Source of the DNA: CAZPNX01 sp964588285
GTDB lineage: Bacteria > Edwardsbacteria > AC1 > EtOH8
Length of the DNA stretch: 64,000 nucleotides
Direction: 5' to 3'
NCBI GenBank assembly: GCA_964588285.1
Contig: CAZPNX010000004.1
Span: forward strand, 1 to 64,000
Below are positions 41,098 through 50,455 of the stretch, piece after piece (positions within the stretch are counted from its first letter, which is position 1; each line of letters starts with the position of its first letter). Below the pieces are notes generated by a model. It worked only from the letters and a program-made list of their open reading frames with translations, was not told where the DNA came from and ran no database searches. Position numbers and translations under genes: made by a program.

Positions 41098-41125
41098 AAA
41101 AGGATAATTTAAGGAGGAAAGACTC

Positions 41126-43807
41126 ATGAAAAGTGTCATGTGGATCGTTGTTCTAATAGCCTTGGCCGCCTCGACAGCCATTGCCATGCCGTTCCGGCCG
41201 GGATTGATGGATGAGAACGGGTACAGCAAGGAACTGGGCCGGTATCTGGATTTCAAGAAGGAACCGGGCATGGACGAGCCGGGTGATATCGGAAAGCTGG
41301 CGCCCGGCGACACGATCAGGGCCATCGTCATTCTGATAGACTTCACCGACGCTTTCGCTGATACCGTCAACCATCCTGGCTGGCGCTACCAGCAGATGCT
41401 GTTCGACGGCCCCTGGCCCAATCAGACCATGAAGGAGTATTACCAGGAGATCTCCTATGGGGATTTCACAGTCATCGGCGAGGTGACCGCGATATGGTAC
41501 CGGGCCAACAACGGGCACGATTACTACGGTTATAACAACGGCTCTTCCCGGGCGGCGGCCCTGGTCAAGGAGGCCTGTCAGAAAGCGGATCCGGCCATAA
41601 ACTTCAACCTATATGACCGGGACGGTAACGGATATGTGGATGCCCTGTTCGTTATCCACCAAGGCCCGGGCCGGGAGGAGACCGGCGACGGCAACGACAT
41701 CCATTCCCACCGCTGGAGGCTGGACTATGCCGGGGTTGGCAACTACACCACCGGTGAAGGCAAGATCTGCCGGGACTACTCCATCGAGCCTGAGATGCAC
41801 AACTCCAACACCTACAGCAACATCTATAACAAGATCATCACCATCGGCGTCTTCGCTCACGAGTTCGGGCATATAATCGGCTTGCCCGACCTTTACGACA
41901 CTGACTATAGCTCGGACGGACTGGGTAACTACTGCCTTATGTCCGGCGGCTCCTGGGGCGCCAACGGCCAGAGCCCTTCGCGGCCGGTTCATATGACCGC
42001 CTGGTCCAAGGCCCAGAAGGGTTGGCTGACCCCGGAGAACATTCCGGCCAACATCACCGGCAAGAAGCTGCCGCCGGTGGAGACCAGCCGCTCCGTTTAC
42101 AAGGTCTGGAAGGACGGCACGCCCGGCCAGCAGTACTTTTTGGTCGAGAACAGGCGGCGTCAGGGTTTCGACGCCCTATTGCCCAACGACGGCATCTTGA
42201 TCTACCATGTGGACGAATCCCAGTCAGGAAACACCAACGACAACCGGAGGCTGGTGGATCTGGAATCAGCCAGCGCCGACACCGGCAACAAGGACCACCT
42301 TGACGTCGAGGGCGGCGTTGGGTCCAGCACCGGTGACTTCTGGCTGAGTACGTTTGGTAAAACCTCCTTCGATCCCTTCAGCGATGCCGACAGCCGCAGC
42401 AACATCTCCCCGTACCTGACCATGGTGGCCGCTTACAATATGCGGCAGGGTACTGACGACACCGTGGTGATGGATTTCTTCGTGGGGGGCAGCCATCTAA
42501 CGGCCGCCTCCTACCTTCTAAACGACGCCTCGGGCAATAACAACGGCATTGCCGAGGAAGGGGAGACGGTCGGATTGACCGTCTCCCTGGCCAACACCTC
42601 GGGATGGACTAATGCCACCGGGGTGGCGGCCGTCCTCAGCACTTCCGATACCAGCGTCATCATCACCAAAGCGACGGCCAGCTTTCCCAACATAAATAAC
42701 GGATCCTCAGCCAGCTGCGCCTCTGACTCCTTTGCTTTCTATGTTAAACCGGGAGTCTTCCCCCATAAAGTGCAATTCCTGATACAAAAAAACGCCACGC
42801 CGGAGAGCTATGATAAGGTCGACACCTTGTTTATCCCCGTGGGTTTCCCGCGGGTTCTCTTGGTGGACGATGATGCCGGCTCCGCCTACGAGGGGTACTA
42901 TCGAAGCTCCCTGGACTCGGTCAGCGCCCTGTACCGGGAATGGACGGTGTCTTTATCGGGCTCGCCCTCGCTGGCCAAGCTGGACAGCTTTCCGGTGGTC
43001 GTCTGGTTCACCGGGGACGACAGCCTGAACATCCTAACCTCCGAGGACACCATTAACCTTAAATCATACCTGGACGGCGGCGGCAAATTATTCCTTTGCA
43101 GCAAGCAATTGGGTCAGCAATTGGGGGCGACGGCTTTCTTCCAGAATTATCTTAAAGCCGCCTATGTAAGCAATAATGCCAATCAAAGGATTTTACGTGG
43201 AGTGGCCGGCAATCCCATAGGTTTGAGCATTTCCGATACTATAGCTTTGGGGTATAGCGGGGGAGCAACCAATTATCAATCCATGGATATCATACAACCT
43301 TTTAACGGGGCTGACAGCTGTTTTATCTATCGTACTCTGGGAAATCCCGGAGGTCTGACCTATGGGGGCGCTTATAAATTAGTCTATCTGGCTTTTCCCT
43401 TCGAAGCCTTAAGCGGGCCCTCGCGTTATATCCAGCGGGTGGCCTTGATGGAACGGATCCTCTCTTGGTTCGGCGGCATATTGCCCACCGGGGTGGAGAC
43501 GCCGACGCCGGAGATACTGGCCTCAAAGCCAAAGCTTTGGCTGAAGGCCTCGCCCATGCCATTCAGCAACAGAGTTTTCCTCGGTTTTCGTCTGCATCGG
43601 GAGACGCAGGCCGTTGTTTCTATCTACAACGGACTGGGGCAGCGGGTGGCCGACTTGCACCGGGGGGCACTTAAGGCCGGAGACCACCGCCTTGTCTGGA
43701 ATGGCCGAGACGGCAAAGGTTATTCGGCGGCCTCCGGCGTCTATTTCGTACGTCTTGAGGCACAAGGTGAAGGCCAGGCTATGGCCCGGATCATTAAATT
43801 CAAGTAG
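41126..43807 (+). CDS. Secreted M6-family metalloprotease with C-terminal sorting domain
   Basis: An 893-residue exported protease related to immune inhibitor A. The signal peptide is MKSVMWIVVLIALAASTAIA. The zinc motif HEFGH is at residues 245-249, followed by IIGLPDLYDTDY, typical of M6. The middle carries beta-sandwich repeats (SGWTNATGVAAVLSTSD) and a segment with FPRVLLVDDDAG. The last 80 residues (SPMPFSNRVFLGF, VSIYNGLGQRV, SGVYFVRLE, then IIKFK) are a C-terminal beta domain of the type IX-secretion or FlgD-like kind. It probably digests external proteins. It has its own promoter and a hairpin at the end. Confidence 0.9.
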   Translation: MKSVMWIVVLIALAASTAIAMPFRPGLMDENGYSKELGRYLDFKKEPGMDEPGDIGKLAPGDTIRAIVILIDFTDAFADTVNHPGWRYQQMLFDGPWPNQTMKEYYQEISYGDFTVIGEVTAIWYRANNGHDYYGYNNGSSRAAALVKEACQKADPAINFNLYDRDGNGYVDALFVIHQGPGREETGDGNDIHSHRWRLDYAGVGNYTTGEGKICRDYSIEPEMHNSNTYSNIYNKIITIGVFAHEFGHIIGLPDLYDTDYSSDGLGNYCLMSGGSWGANGQSPSRPVHMTAWSKAQKGWLTPENIPANITGKKLPPVETSRSVYKVWKDGTPGQQYFLVENRRRQGFDALLPNDGILIYHVDESQSGNTNDNRRLVDLESASADTGNKDHLDVEGGVGSSTGDFWLSTFGKTSFDPFSDADSRSNISPYLTMVAAYNMRQGTDDTVVMDFFVGGSHLTAASYLLNDASGNNNGIAEEGETVGLTVSLANTSGWTNATGVAAVLSTSDTSVIITKATASFPNINNGSSASCASDSFAFYVKPGVFPHKVQFLIQKNATPESYDKVDTLFIPVGFPRVLLVDDDAGSAYEGYYRSSLDSVSALYREWTVSLSGSPSLAKLDSFPVVVWFTGDDSLNILTSEDTINLKSYLDGGGKLFLCSKQLGQQLGATAFFQNYLKAAYVSNNANQRILRGVAGNPIGLSISDTIALGYSGGATNYQSMDIIQPFNGADSCFIYRTLGNPGGLTYGGAYKLVYLAFPFEALSGPSRYIQRVALMERILSWFGGILPTGVETPTPEILASKPKLWLKASPMPFSNRVFLGFRLHRETQAVVSIYNGLGQRVADLHRGALKAGDHRLVWNGRDGKGYSAASGVYFVRLEAQGEGQAMARIIKFK

Positions 43808-43824
43808 AGCAATCGAAGCACAAG

Positions 43825-43852
43825 GGGCCGGGACTGATCAAGGTCCCGGCCC
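43825..43852 (+). terminator. Hairpin terminator after the M6 protease
   Basis: A 10-base stem GGGCCGGGAC / GTCCCGGCCC has an 8-base loop. A short TGGCTATTTA follows, so the T tract is weak. Confidence 0.7.
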
Positions 43853-43877
43853 TGGCTATTTACGGTCTAAAAAAAGG

Positions 43878-43906
43878 TTGAAAACGGGACCGGTTTCTGC
43901 AATAAT
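43878..43906 (+). promoter_or_regulatory. Sigma70-type promoter for the permease/UspA pair
   Basis: TTGAAA (43878-43883), a 17-base spacer and AATAAT (43901-43906). The start point near 43913 leaves a leader of about 12 bases before the ATG at 43925, with a GAGG too close to be a good ribosome site. Confidence 0.55.
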
Positions 43907-43924
43907 TAGAAAAAAGAATCGAGG

Positions 43925-45229
43925 ATGAGCCACCAAATTATCATCGCCGTCATCATTTTCGCCGCCACTTACATAGCCATCGGGATGGAGAAAATCCCCC
44001 GGACGACGGTGGCCATCTCCGGTGCCCTGCTGCTTCTGATCTTCGGGGTGATGGACCTCAAGGAGGCGGTGGGGTTCATCAACTGGGAGACCATCGGCCT
44101 GCTGTTCGGCATGTTCTGCATAGTGGCCGCGCTCTCCGAGTCCGGCTTCTTCACCTTTCTGGCCCTGGTGGCCGCCCGCCGGCTGAATTACGATCCGGTT
44201 AGGATCCTGGTGGTCTTTCCCATCGTCACCGGGGTATTGGCCTGTTTTATGGACTCCATCACCGTGATGCTTTTTTTCGCCAGCCTGACATTCGAGTTGG
44301 CCAGGCTTTTGAAGGTGGATCCGGTGCCGCTGGTGGTGGCCGAGGTCTGCCTGGCCAACACCGGCGGATCGGCCACCCTGGTGGGCGACCCGCCCAATGT
44401 TATCTTGGGAACCATGTTGGGTTACAACTTCAACGACTTCGTGGTTCACACCGGACCCGTCGCTTTAGCGGCCGGGGCGGCCTCGGTCCTCTATTTCTAC
44501 CTTCAATTTAGGAAAAGGATGAGGGCCGGGGGCCAGGTGGACCGCCAGGAGCTGGAGAGGCTGGAGCCGACCCAAGCCATCGTCGATCGAAAGCTGATGA
44601 ACTACGGGTTGGTGGCCTTCGCTGTGGCCATCGCTTTGCTGATCGTCCACCCCTTCCTGGAGCATGCCGGAATTCCGCTGACCGTGCCCCTGGCCGCCCT
44701 ATTGCCGGCCTTCGGCATGCTTATATTGGGCGGACGAAGGACCGAAGGTGTGCTTCACAAGGTGGAGTACGAGGTGTTGCTGTTCTTCATGGGTCTGTTC
44801 ATCGTGGTCGGCGGACTGGAGAAGACCGGGGTCATCCGCTACCTGGCCGAGGGGGTGGCCAAGACCTTCGAAGGGAATTCCGTAGGTTTGATAACGGCCT
44901 TAGTTTGGGGCTCGGGGGTAACCTCGGGAGTAGTGGACAATGTCCCCTTCGCCCTGACCATGGCCTATGTCATTAAGGAGATAGCGGCCACCTCCGGGAC
45001 CCTAGCCCTTTCTATGATGGTCTGGGCGGTGGCCCTGGGCACCGACATCGGCGGAAACTTCACCCCCATAGGGGCTTCGGCCAACGTGGTGGCCTACCAT
45101 TCCCTGGAGAAAAAGGGGGTGACCATCGGCTGGCTGAGGTGGATCCGGCTGGCCCTGCCCTGCACCGTGGTGGCCCTGATCATTTCCACCCTGCTGTTGA
45201 TAGCCAAGAACGCCGTCCGATTCTACTGA
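43925..45229 (+). CDS. ArsB/NhaD-superfamily permease
   Basis: A 434-residue integral membrane transporter with about 11-12 spans. The diagnostic pieces of the ArsB/NhaD (ion-transporter) superfamily are present: FINWETIGLLFGMF, CFMDSITVMLFFASLTFELA, then GSATLVGDPPNVILG. A second related motif (GTDIGGNFTPIGASANVVA) lies in the C-terminal half, consistent with an inverted repeat fold. Known members export arsenite or exchange Na+/H+ or dicarboxylates; the substrate cannot be assigned. UspA follows after 9 bases and may sense or regulate the transporter. Confidence 0.9.
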   Translation: MSHQIIIAVIIFAATYIAIGMEKIPRTTVAISGALLLLIFGVMDLKEAVGFINWETIGLLFGMFCIVAALSESGFFTFLALVAARRLNYDPVRILVVFPIVTGVLACFMDSITVMLFFASLTFELARLLKVDPVPLVVAEVCLANTGGSATLVGDPPNVILGTMLGYNFNDFVVHTGPVALAAGAASVLYFYLQFRKRMRAGGQVDRQELERLEPTQAIVDRKLMNYGLVAFAVAIALLIVHPFLEHAGIPLTVPLAALLPAFGMLILGGRRTEGVLHKVEYEVLLFFMGLFIVVGGLEKTGVIRYLAEGVAKTFEGNSVGLITALVWGSGVTSGVVDNVPFALTMAYVIKEIAATSGTLALSMMVWAVALGTDIGGNFTPIGASANVVAYHSLEKKGVTIGWLRWIRLALPCTVVALIISTLLLIAKNAVRFY

Positions 45230-45238
45230 GGATAAGAT

Positions 45239-45664
45239 ATGGCCAAGAAAATTCTGATCTGTTTCGACGAGCCCGGGACCGGACCGGCAGTGCTGGAGGC
45301 CGGGCGCCAGCTGGCCAAGGCCCTCAAGGCCGAGATGGTGGTCCTTAATGTGCAGCCGCCGACCAGCGGTCTGACCGGCTATTACGAGCGACTTTTCCAT
45401 GAGGAGATGGAAAGAATCGATTCCCTATTCGGTGGCGCCGGAAAGGAGGAGCTGCTGTTCGTCCGCAGATTCTTTGACGGTGAGGGCAAGCTGCCTAACT
45501 TCAAGCTGGTAACCGGCGACCCGGCCGAAGCCATCCTCCGGGAACTCGACGGAGGCGGCTACCGCCTGGCGGTCATCGGCATCAAGCGCCAGAGATCGCC
45601 CGGAGAGGTGGCCGAGGAGGTCATAAAAAAATCCCCGGTGGACGTTTTGCTGGCCAAGGTTTAA
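45239..45664 (+). CDS. Universal stress protein (UspA family)
   Basis: A 141-residue UspA-fold protein. It opens KKILICFDEPGTGPAVLEAG and has an acidic insertion around residues 45-75. It ends with IGIKRQRSPGEVAEEVIKKS, a diverged form of the ATP-binding GxxGxxx-GxxS motif, so nucleotide binding may be weak. It is 9 bases from the permease gene, and fused or adjacent UspA partners are common for this transporter group. Confidence 0.85.
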   Translation: MAKKILICFDEPGTGPAVLEAGRQLAKALKAEMVVLNVQPPTSGLTGYYERLFHEEMERIDSLFGGAGKEELLFVRRFFDGEGKLPNFKLVTGDPAEAILRELDGGGYRLAVIGIKRQRSPGEVAEEVIKKSPVDVLLAKV

Positions 45665-45722
45665 CCGGACGACGTTGTCGCCGGTATGAACATCGTCCGA
45701 TGTAATAATCCGCATCTTAAAA

Positions 45723-48449
45723 ATGCCGGAACATAGATTAAATATATCCGACCTGGAAAGAACCGCTTCCTCTGCCAGCAAATATTTGGCCAAGATAGAG
45801 GAGGCTTGGGGTCGCCGGGCTTCTGTCCAGCAGCAGCTGGCCAGGGCTGGAGAATTTATCAAGAGTTGGAAGATCGACAGCGCTTTGCTGTCGCCCTTCA
45901 TCAAGGGCGGCGAGGGCCATGTCTATTTCGAACTGCCGCTGGGAGCCAGGGAGTTCCACGGACAGGCGGTCCATCTGCTGCTGGATTGTTGCCGACAGGA
46001 GGTGCTGGGGCAGCCGGACGAAAAACTCTGGGAGAAGTGGCGGGAATTCGGCCAGAACCTATACTATGGAACATTGGAGGATCTTTGGGAAAACATGGCC
46101 TCCCAGGAGCCGCAGCTGGCCCTGGTCTTCGAGCTGGCTTACCGCAAGCTGATGGTTGAAGGCGCGGCAGCCTGGTGGGAGTGCCAGCCGTCCAAGGTGC
46201 TGGCTAAAAAGCAGGAGATAACCCAGAGGTTTCAATTGGAGCTGAACAGCCTGGTCAGGCCCTATCGCCAGGGCGCCGCCAAGAGGCATGGAATCGACGT
46301 CGGATCCCTGGAGCGATTGATGGAAACCGGTTGGGAGATGGATTTTGACGTGGAGCGCCCCAAGGCGGACGATTTCCGTTGGCAGCTTTGGGAAAAGGGG
46401 CTGACGCCCTGGCTTTTCGGCGAGCTTTTCCCCCTGCTCTATCTGGAGCAGATCAAATCCCAGGAGGAGATGGTCTGGGAGACTCTGAGGTCATCAAATT
46501 TTTCCAAACCTGAGGAAATGGCCGCCGTCCTCAACGGCCGCTTACCCCGGGTCTCGGACCAGGCCTTGAGGGAGATCCAAAAGATGCTGGCCAAACGGGC
46601 GGCCGAACTAGAGGCCAAGGTGACCCAGGAGCTGGCCGAGCTTCAAAAATTCTCGGCCCGGGTCAAGAGGCAGACCCAGGAGCTGATATCCCAGAACAAC
46701 GGCGAGATGGCCCGGGTGGTGGAGACCAAGCTTTATTCCGAAAATCTGACCAATCTGACCGCCCGCATCACCGACTCCCAGATCCAATTCCAGCGCAGCC
46801 TGTCAGGACAGCTGTGGTACCTTCAAGATTTGGAGAGAAAGGAGAGAAGCCTGCAGGGCGTCATCGAGAGATGCCAACACCTGGAGAAGATGCCGAGTTC
46901 GGAGCTGCAGGCCATTCTGACGGCGAAATCGGACGACCAGGGCGCCGACATCCTGGAACACCTGGTTCAATATAGGATAATGGAGAAGAGGCTGGGGAAG
47001 GGCTGGGACGATTGGACCGAAAAACACGGCAAGCAGCTGGCCGATCTCATCAAGGCGGCCATCGACCGGGCCCAATCAGCCGAGGCCGGCGGCGGCCCGG
47101 CCGAGACGGCGGCCGGCGACCGAAGGGCTCTGGGGATGCTGGTCGAGGAAAAGGGAGGCAAGCGCGCCTACCACGTGGAAAAGCTGACGGCCGGTTACCG
47201 CAGCTTTCTGATTGAAAGGGCCGAGCCTTTGATCAATTACAACCGTTTGGCTGGAATGGTGCGTCTATGGCCGCCGCCCCTTAACCGGACGCCGCCGGTG
47301 CTCAGGCAGTTGGAGCTATATGACGAAGTCAGGTTCCTTTCCGAAGTCTATCGCCGCGGCGGACATTATTACCTTCTCTCGGCCCAGGGGCCTTTGCGTC
47401 CAAAAGCCGATGGCTGGGTGGCGCCGGTCGACGTGGTCAAATCGCTGAGGAAGTACTCCAAGACGGCCACAGTCTTGGTCTACGACATCAGGGGCTCCAG
47501 CTTCATGAGCGCCAAGCTCCACAACGCCGAGAAGGAGCGCGAGATTAAGAACAAACTTGGTTACCTGCTGGCCCAGTCCATACGCCAGCACGGGGGGTTT
47601 TTGGTCAAGGACACAGGCGACGGGGGGGTGGCCTGGTTCGGGGACAACGCCGCCGAGCTCTACGACAAGTGCTATAAGGAGGTCATCACCGGAAAAGGTC
47701 TGAGGCTGCGGCATTCCATCAGCACCGGGGCCGAGATGGCCATCCTGCCGTCGGCCGAAGCCTCGCAGCAGGCCCTGGCCTGCTCGGCGGCCATGCTGCG
47801 GCTGGCGGAAAAATTCATCCAGGAAAACTTCAACAGTTACCGGGAGTGGTTCCGGGAGGCAAAGGAAAGGGAGATACTGGTTGAAGGCATGAGCTACGCG
47901 GTGCTGCCTCCGGAGTTCAAGGCCCTGTTCCGCATCGGGGTGGGGGTGGCCTCGGGCGATCCGGGCCGCGACCTGACCCTGAGCCTGAACGCCCTGGGGG
48001 ACGTCGATCTTTGCGGGACTCTAGTGAACGACGCCAGCCTGTTGGCCGGGGGACGCGATCCCTCGTATTCCATGATATTGGCGGACCATGCCACTTGTTT
48101 TAACCTGATGATGAACGCCGAGCGCTTTAGCTCCTCCTATCTGCAGCAGTACTGGTCGGCCAAGGCCGAGGGCGGCGACGCTTGGGAATCGAAGCTTCGG
48201 GAAGCGGCCGGCCTGGCGGAGACCGTCTTGCCCGACGGCAGCTACCATTTGCCGGGACTGGCTCTCTCCATCAGGAGGGCAGGCTATTATTCCTCGGGGC
48301 GGTCCGGCATGTCCAAGGAAAACCTCCTAAAGCTGGAGCCGGGCGATCAGTGCCTGATGGTCCGCGACGACGCCAGACTGACCGGGGGCGATAACTGCGA
48401 AGTCAAGATAGTGTACGAAATCCAACCAATGGAACCGGAGCAGAACTAA
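45723..48449 (+). CDS. Large protein with a class III nucleotidyl-cyclase-like domain
   Basis: A 908-residue soluble protein. The N-terminal 560 residues are unrecognised, largely helical, and contain coiled-coil regions (for example KVTQELAELQKFSARVKRQT). Residues about 580-780 look like a class III adenylate/guanylate cyclase: LVYDIRGSSF with Asp588, then TGDGGVAWFG with Asp633. The spacing is right for the two metal-binding Asp residues. The lysine and other substrate-selecting residues are not clear, so it may make cAMP or cGMP or be a sensor-type relative. The next gene is a GGDEF protein that overlaps by one base, so the two signalling proteins are co-expressed. Confidence 0.72.
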   Translation: MPEHRLNISDLERTASSASKYLAKIEEAWGRRASVQQQLARAGEFIKSWKIDSALLSPFIKGGEGHVYFELPLGAREFHGQAVHLLLDCCRQEVLGQPDEKLWEKWREFGQNLYYGTLEDLWENMASQEPQLALVFELAYRKLMVEGAAAWWECQPSKVLAKKQEITQRFQLELNSLVRPYRQGAAKRHGIDVGSLERLMETGWEMDFDVERPKADDFRWQLWEKGLTPWLFGELFPLLYLEQIKSQEEMVWETLRSSNFSKPEEMAAVLNGRLPRVSDQALREIQKMLAKRAAELEAKVTQELAELQKFSARVKRQTQELISQNNGEMARVVETKLYSENLTNLTARITDSQIQFQRSLSGQLWYLQDLERKERSLQGVIERCQHLEKMPSSELQAILTAKSDDQGADILEHLVQYRIMEKRLGKGWDDWTEKHGKQLADLIKAAIDRAQSAEAGGGPAETAAGDRRALGMLVEEKGGKRAYHVEKLTAGYRSFLIERAEPLINYNRLAGMVRLWPPPLNRTPPVLRQLELYDEVRFLSEVYRRGGHYYLLSAQGPLRPKADGWVAPVDVVKSLRKYSKTATVLVYDIRGSSFMSAKLHNAEKEREIKNKLGYLLAQSIRQHGGFLVKDTGDGGVAWFGDNAAELYDKCYKEVITGKGLRLRHSISTGAEMAILPSAEASQQALACSAAMLRLAEKFIQENFNSYREWFREAKEREILVEGMSYAVLPPEFKALFRIGVGVASGDPGRDLTLSLNALGDVDLCGTLVNDASLLAGGRDPSYSMILADHATCFNLMMNAERFSSSYLQQYWSAKAEGGDAWESKLREAAGLAETVLPDGSYHLPGLALSIRRAGYYSSGRSGMSKENLLKLEPGDQCLMVRDDARLTGGDNCEVKIVYEIQPMEPEQN

Positions 48450-49861
48450 TGGCCGCCATTCTGATCGTGGACGAGGACCGACTTTTTGCCCTGACCCTGG
48501 TCCACGTGTTGAGCAGCCACGGCCATCGTCCGGTCCTGGCCGACACCGAGGACGAGGCCATGGCCATTTTGACCGGAGGCGAGGTAGATCTGATGCTGGT
48601 GAGCGCCGAAATGGCCGGCCGCCGCAGCCTCCGCCTGCTGAAATCCATCAGGCAGGCCAAGCCCGACCTGCCGGTGGTGCTCTCGGTGGCCAGGACCGTG
48701 CCCCAGAACGCACGGGAGCAGCTGCGGGGCGGCCTCTACGACTACATCAACAAGCCCTTCGGCCACGTAGAACTGCTGATGACGGTGGAGAGGGGGCTGG
48801 AGCGCAAAAGGCTGCTGCAGGATAACCGGAAGCTGCTGGCCGACCTGGAGCAGAGGGTCAGGGAGCTGTCGACATTCAACCTGGTGGCCAAGACCCTCAA
48901 CTCCACCCTGCGCCTCAAGGAGGTGCTGGACATCGTCATGAACAAGATCAAGGACCTGATCATGGCCGAGGCCTGGTCGATCCTGATGCTGGACGAAGCC
49001 AGGAACGAGCTGGTCTTCGAGGTGGCTCTGGGGGAGAAGGGCGACCAGGTGAGGGAGATGCGCCTGGCCATGGGGCAGGGGGTGGCCGGCTGGGTGGCCC
49101 AGCACCAGAAACCGGTGATCGTGGCCGATGCCGCCACCGACCAGAGGTTCTTCAAGGGGGTGGACCAGCGCACCGGGTTCCGCACCCGGTCCATCATCGC
49201 CACCCCGCTGATCTCCCGGGGAAGGCTTCTGGGCGTGGTAGAGATCATGAACAAATCCGGGAACGCCCCCTTCAACGAGAAGGACTTGGAGCTCCTCCAG
49301 ATTCTGGCCGACCACGCCGCCATCGCCATCGAGAACGCCAGGCTCTACGAGAAGGCCCAGCGCCTGGCCATCACCGACGATCTGACCGGGCTTTACAACT
49401 CCCGCCAGTGCGATCTGTTCCTGAATGAGGCGCTGGGAAGGGCCCGGGTGGCGGGACGGCCGCTGTCCGTCATCTTTTTGGACCTGGACCATATGAAGGA
49501 GGTGGACGACAGCTACGGCCATCTGCTGGGCGGCCAGACGCTGAAGGAAGTGGCCGACCGCATCGCCGCCCTGGTCAAGCCTCCGGACATGGCCTCGCGC
49601 TACGGAGGAGACGAATACGTCCTGGTGCTGCCGGGAAAGGGGCCGGAGGCGGCACTGGCCCTGGCCGAGTCGATCAGGAAGAGCATCGAGGCCGAGCCGT
49701 TCTTGAAATCGAATAATCTGGCCTGCCGGATCACGGCCAGCATCGGCATCGCCTGTTTCCCCAAACACGGTAGCACCTCGGACGAACTGCTCTCCCGGGC
49801 CGATAAGGCCATGTACCGGGTCAAGGAGTCCGGCAAGAACCGGGTGGAGCTGGCCCAATAA
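48449..49861 (+). CDS. Pseudo-receiver - GAF - GGDEF diguanylate cyclase
   Basis: A 470-residue signalling protein. Residues 1-120 are a receiver domain in which the phosphorylated Asp is replaced by Ser52 (LMLVSAEM), although the Asp-Glu-Asp pocket (VDEDR) and Lys of NKPF remain. It is therefore probably not controlled by phosphorylation. Residues about 150-310 are a GAF domain (ASILM-like start, GVAGWVAQHQKPVIV, GVVEIMNK). Residues 310-470 are GGDEF: AITDDLTGLYNSRQ-type start and GGDEY at 386-390, a functional variant. It should make cyclic di-GMP in response to a ligand or to the cyclase-like neighbour. Confidence 0.93.
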   Translation: MAAILIVDEDRLFALTLVHVLSSHGHRPVLADTEDEAMAILTGGEVDLMLVSAEMAGRRSLRLLKSIRQAKPDLPVVLSVARTVPQNAREQLRGGLYDYINKPFGHVELLMTVERGLERKRLLQDNRKLLADLEQRVRELSTFNLVAKTLNSTLRLKEVLDIVMNKIKDLIMAEAWSILMLDEARNELVFEVALGEKGDQVREMRLAMGQGVAGWVAQHQKPVIVADAATDQRFFKGVDQRTGFRTRSIIATPLISRGRLLGVVEIMNKSGNAPFNEKDLELLQILADHAAIAIENARLYEKAQRLAITDDLTGLYNSRQCDLFLNEALGRARVAGRPLSVIFLDLDHMKEVDDSYGHLLGGQTLKEVADRIAALVKPPDMASRYGGDEYVLVLPGKGPEAALALAESIRKSIEAEPFLKSNNLACRITASIGIACFPKHGSTSDELLSRADKAMYRVKESGKNRVELAQ

Positions 49862-49882
49862 ACGTGAGGCGCCAAGAGAGAG

Positions 49883-50239
49883 ATGCCCCTCTGCCCTCGC
49901 TGCCGCCGCTTTTATGGCTCCGGAATCAGGCAATGCCCTGACTGCGAAGCCGATCTGGAGGCGGATCCCGGCCGCCGCCAGGAACTGATCCCTGTCTACG
50001 AACCTCCGGACCAGATGGCGGCCATGACAGCGGTATCTCTGCTGGAGGAACACGGAATCGAGGCGGTGGCCAAGTCCGAGCAGATTGCCATGTACGACGG
50101 GCTGGCCATGATGATGCGGCCCAGATGGGGCCAGGTGCTGGTGCTGGGCGAGCACCGCCAGAGGGCCAGGGAGATACTGAAGGACTTTTTGGGAAATACC
50201 GCCGAGGCCGGGCCATCCGATGATTCCGGAGAGGACTAG
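49883..50239 (+). CDS. Zinc-ribbon / DUF2007-type small protein
   Basis: A 118-residue protein. It begins with a zinc ribbon (CPRC, 12 residues, then CPDC) and continues with a DUF2007-like domain (VYEPPDQMAAMTAVSLLEEH, GIEAVAKSEQ, VLVLGEHRQRAREIL). DUF2007 proteins are small ligand-binding signalling modules; the function here is unknown. It lies 21 bases after the GGDEF gene and is probably part of that transcript. Confidence 0.82.
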   Translation: MPLCPRCRRFYGSGIRQCPDCEADLEADPGRRQELIPVYEPPDQMAAMTAVSLLEEHGIEAVAKSEQIAMYDGLAMMMRPRWGQVLVLGEHRQRAREILKDFLGNTAEAGPSDDSGED

Positions 50240-50273
50240 ATCCTGGAAGGAAAAGGTCCGGCTACCGGCAAAT

Positions 50274-50303
50274 GAAAAACCGCAGATTGATAAATCTGCG
50301 GTT
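50274..50303 (-). terminator. Rho-independent terminator of tRNA-Leu
   Basis: An 11-base stem (50278-50288 with 50293-50303) has a GATA loop. Read on the minus strand it is followed by a run of T (complement of 50274-50279), so it ends the tRNA-Leu transcript. Confidence 0.9.
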
Positions 50304-50314
50304 CCTCAAAATAC

Positions 50315-50401
50315 TGGTGCCGAGGGGGGGAGTTGAACCCCCATGTCCTTGCGAACACTAAGTCCTGAGCCTAGCGCGTCTGCCAATTCCGCCACCTCGG
50401 C
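50315..50401 (-). tRNA. tRNA-Leu (anticodon CAG)
   Basis: A minus-strand class II tRNA. The acceptor GCCGAGG pairs with CCTCGGC and the anticodon arm CTAGG/CTTAG carries anticodon CAG. A long variable arm (TGTTCGCAAGGACA) and the T loop TTCAACT are present. The 3' CCA is encoded. It reads CUG codons, abundant in this high-GC genome. Confidence 0.96.
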
Positions 50402-50411
50402 GCACTTTGTA

Positions 50412-50441
50412 ATTATATTACAAAAGGCGTCCTCCTGTCAA
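50412..50441 (-). promoter_or_regulatory. Consensus promoter of tRNA-Leu
   Basis: On the minus strand, a perfect TTGACA (50441-50436), an 18-base spacer and a perfect TATAAT (50417-50412). The start point is a few bases upstream of the tRNA 5' end at 50401. Confidence 0.88.
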
Positions 50442-50455
50442 CACGACTTGGTGAC

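Noticed and set aside
48446..50155. 569-codon frame on the minus strand
   Set aside because: Antisense to the GGDEF and DUF2007 genes; composition artefact.
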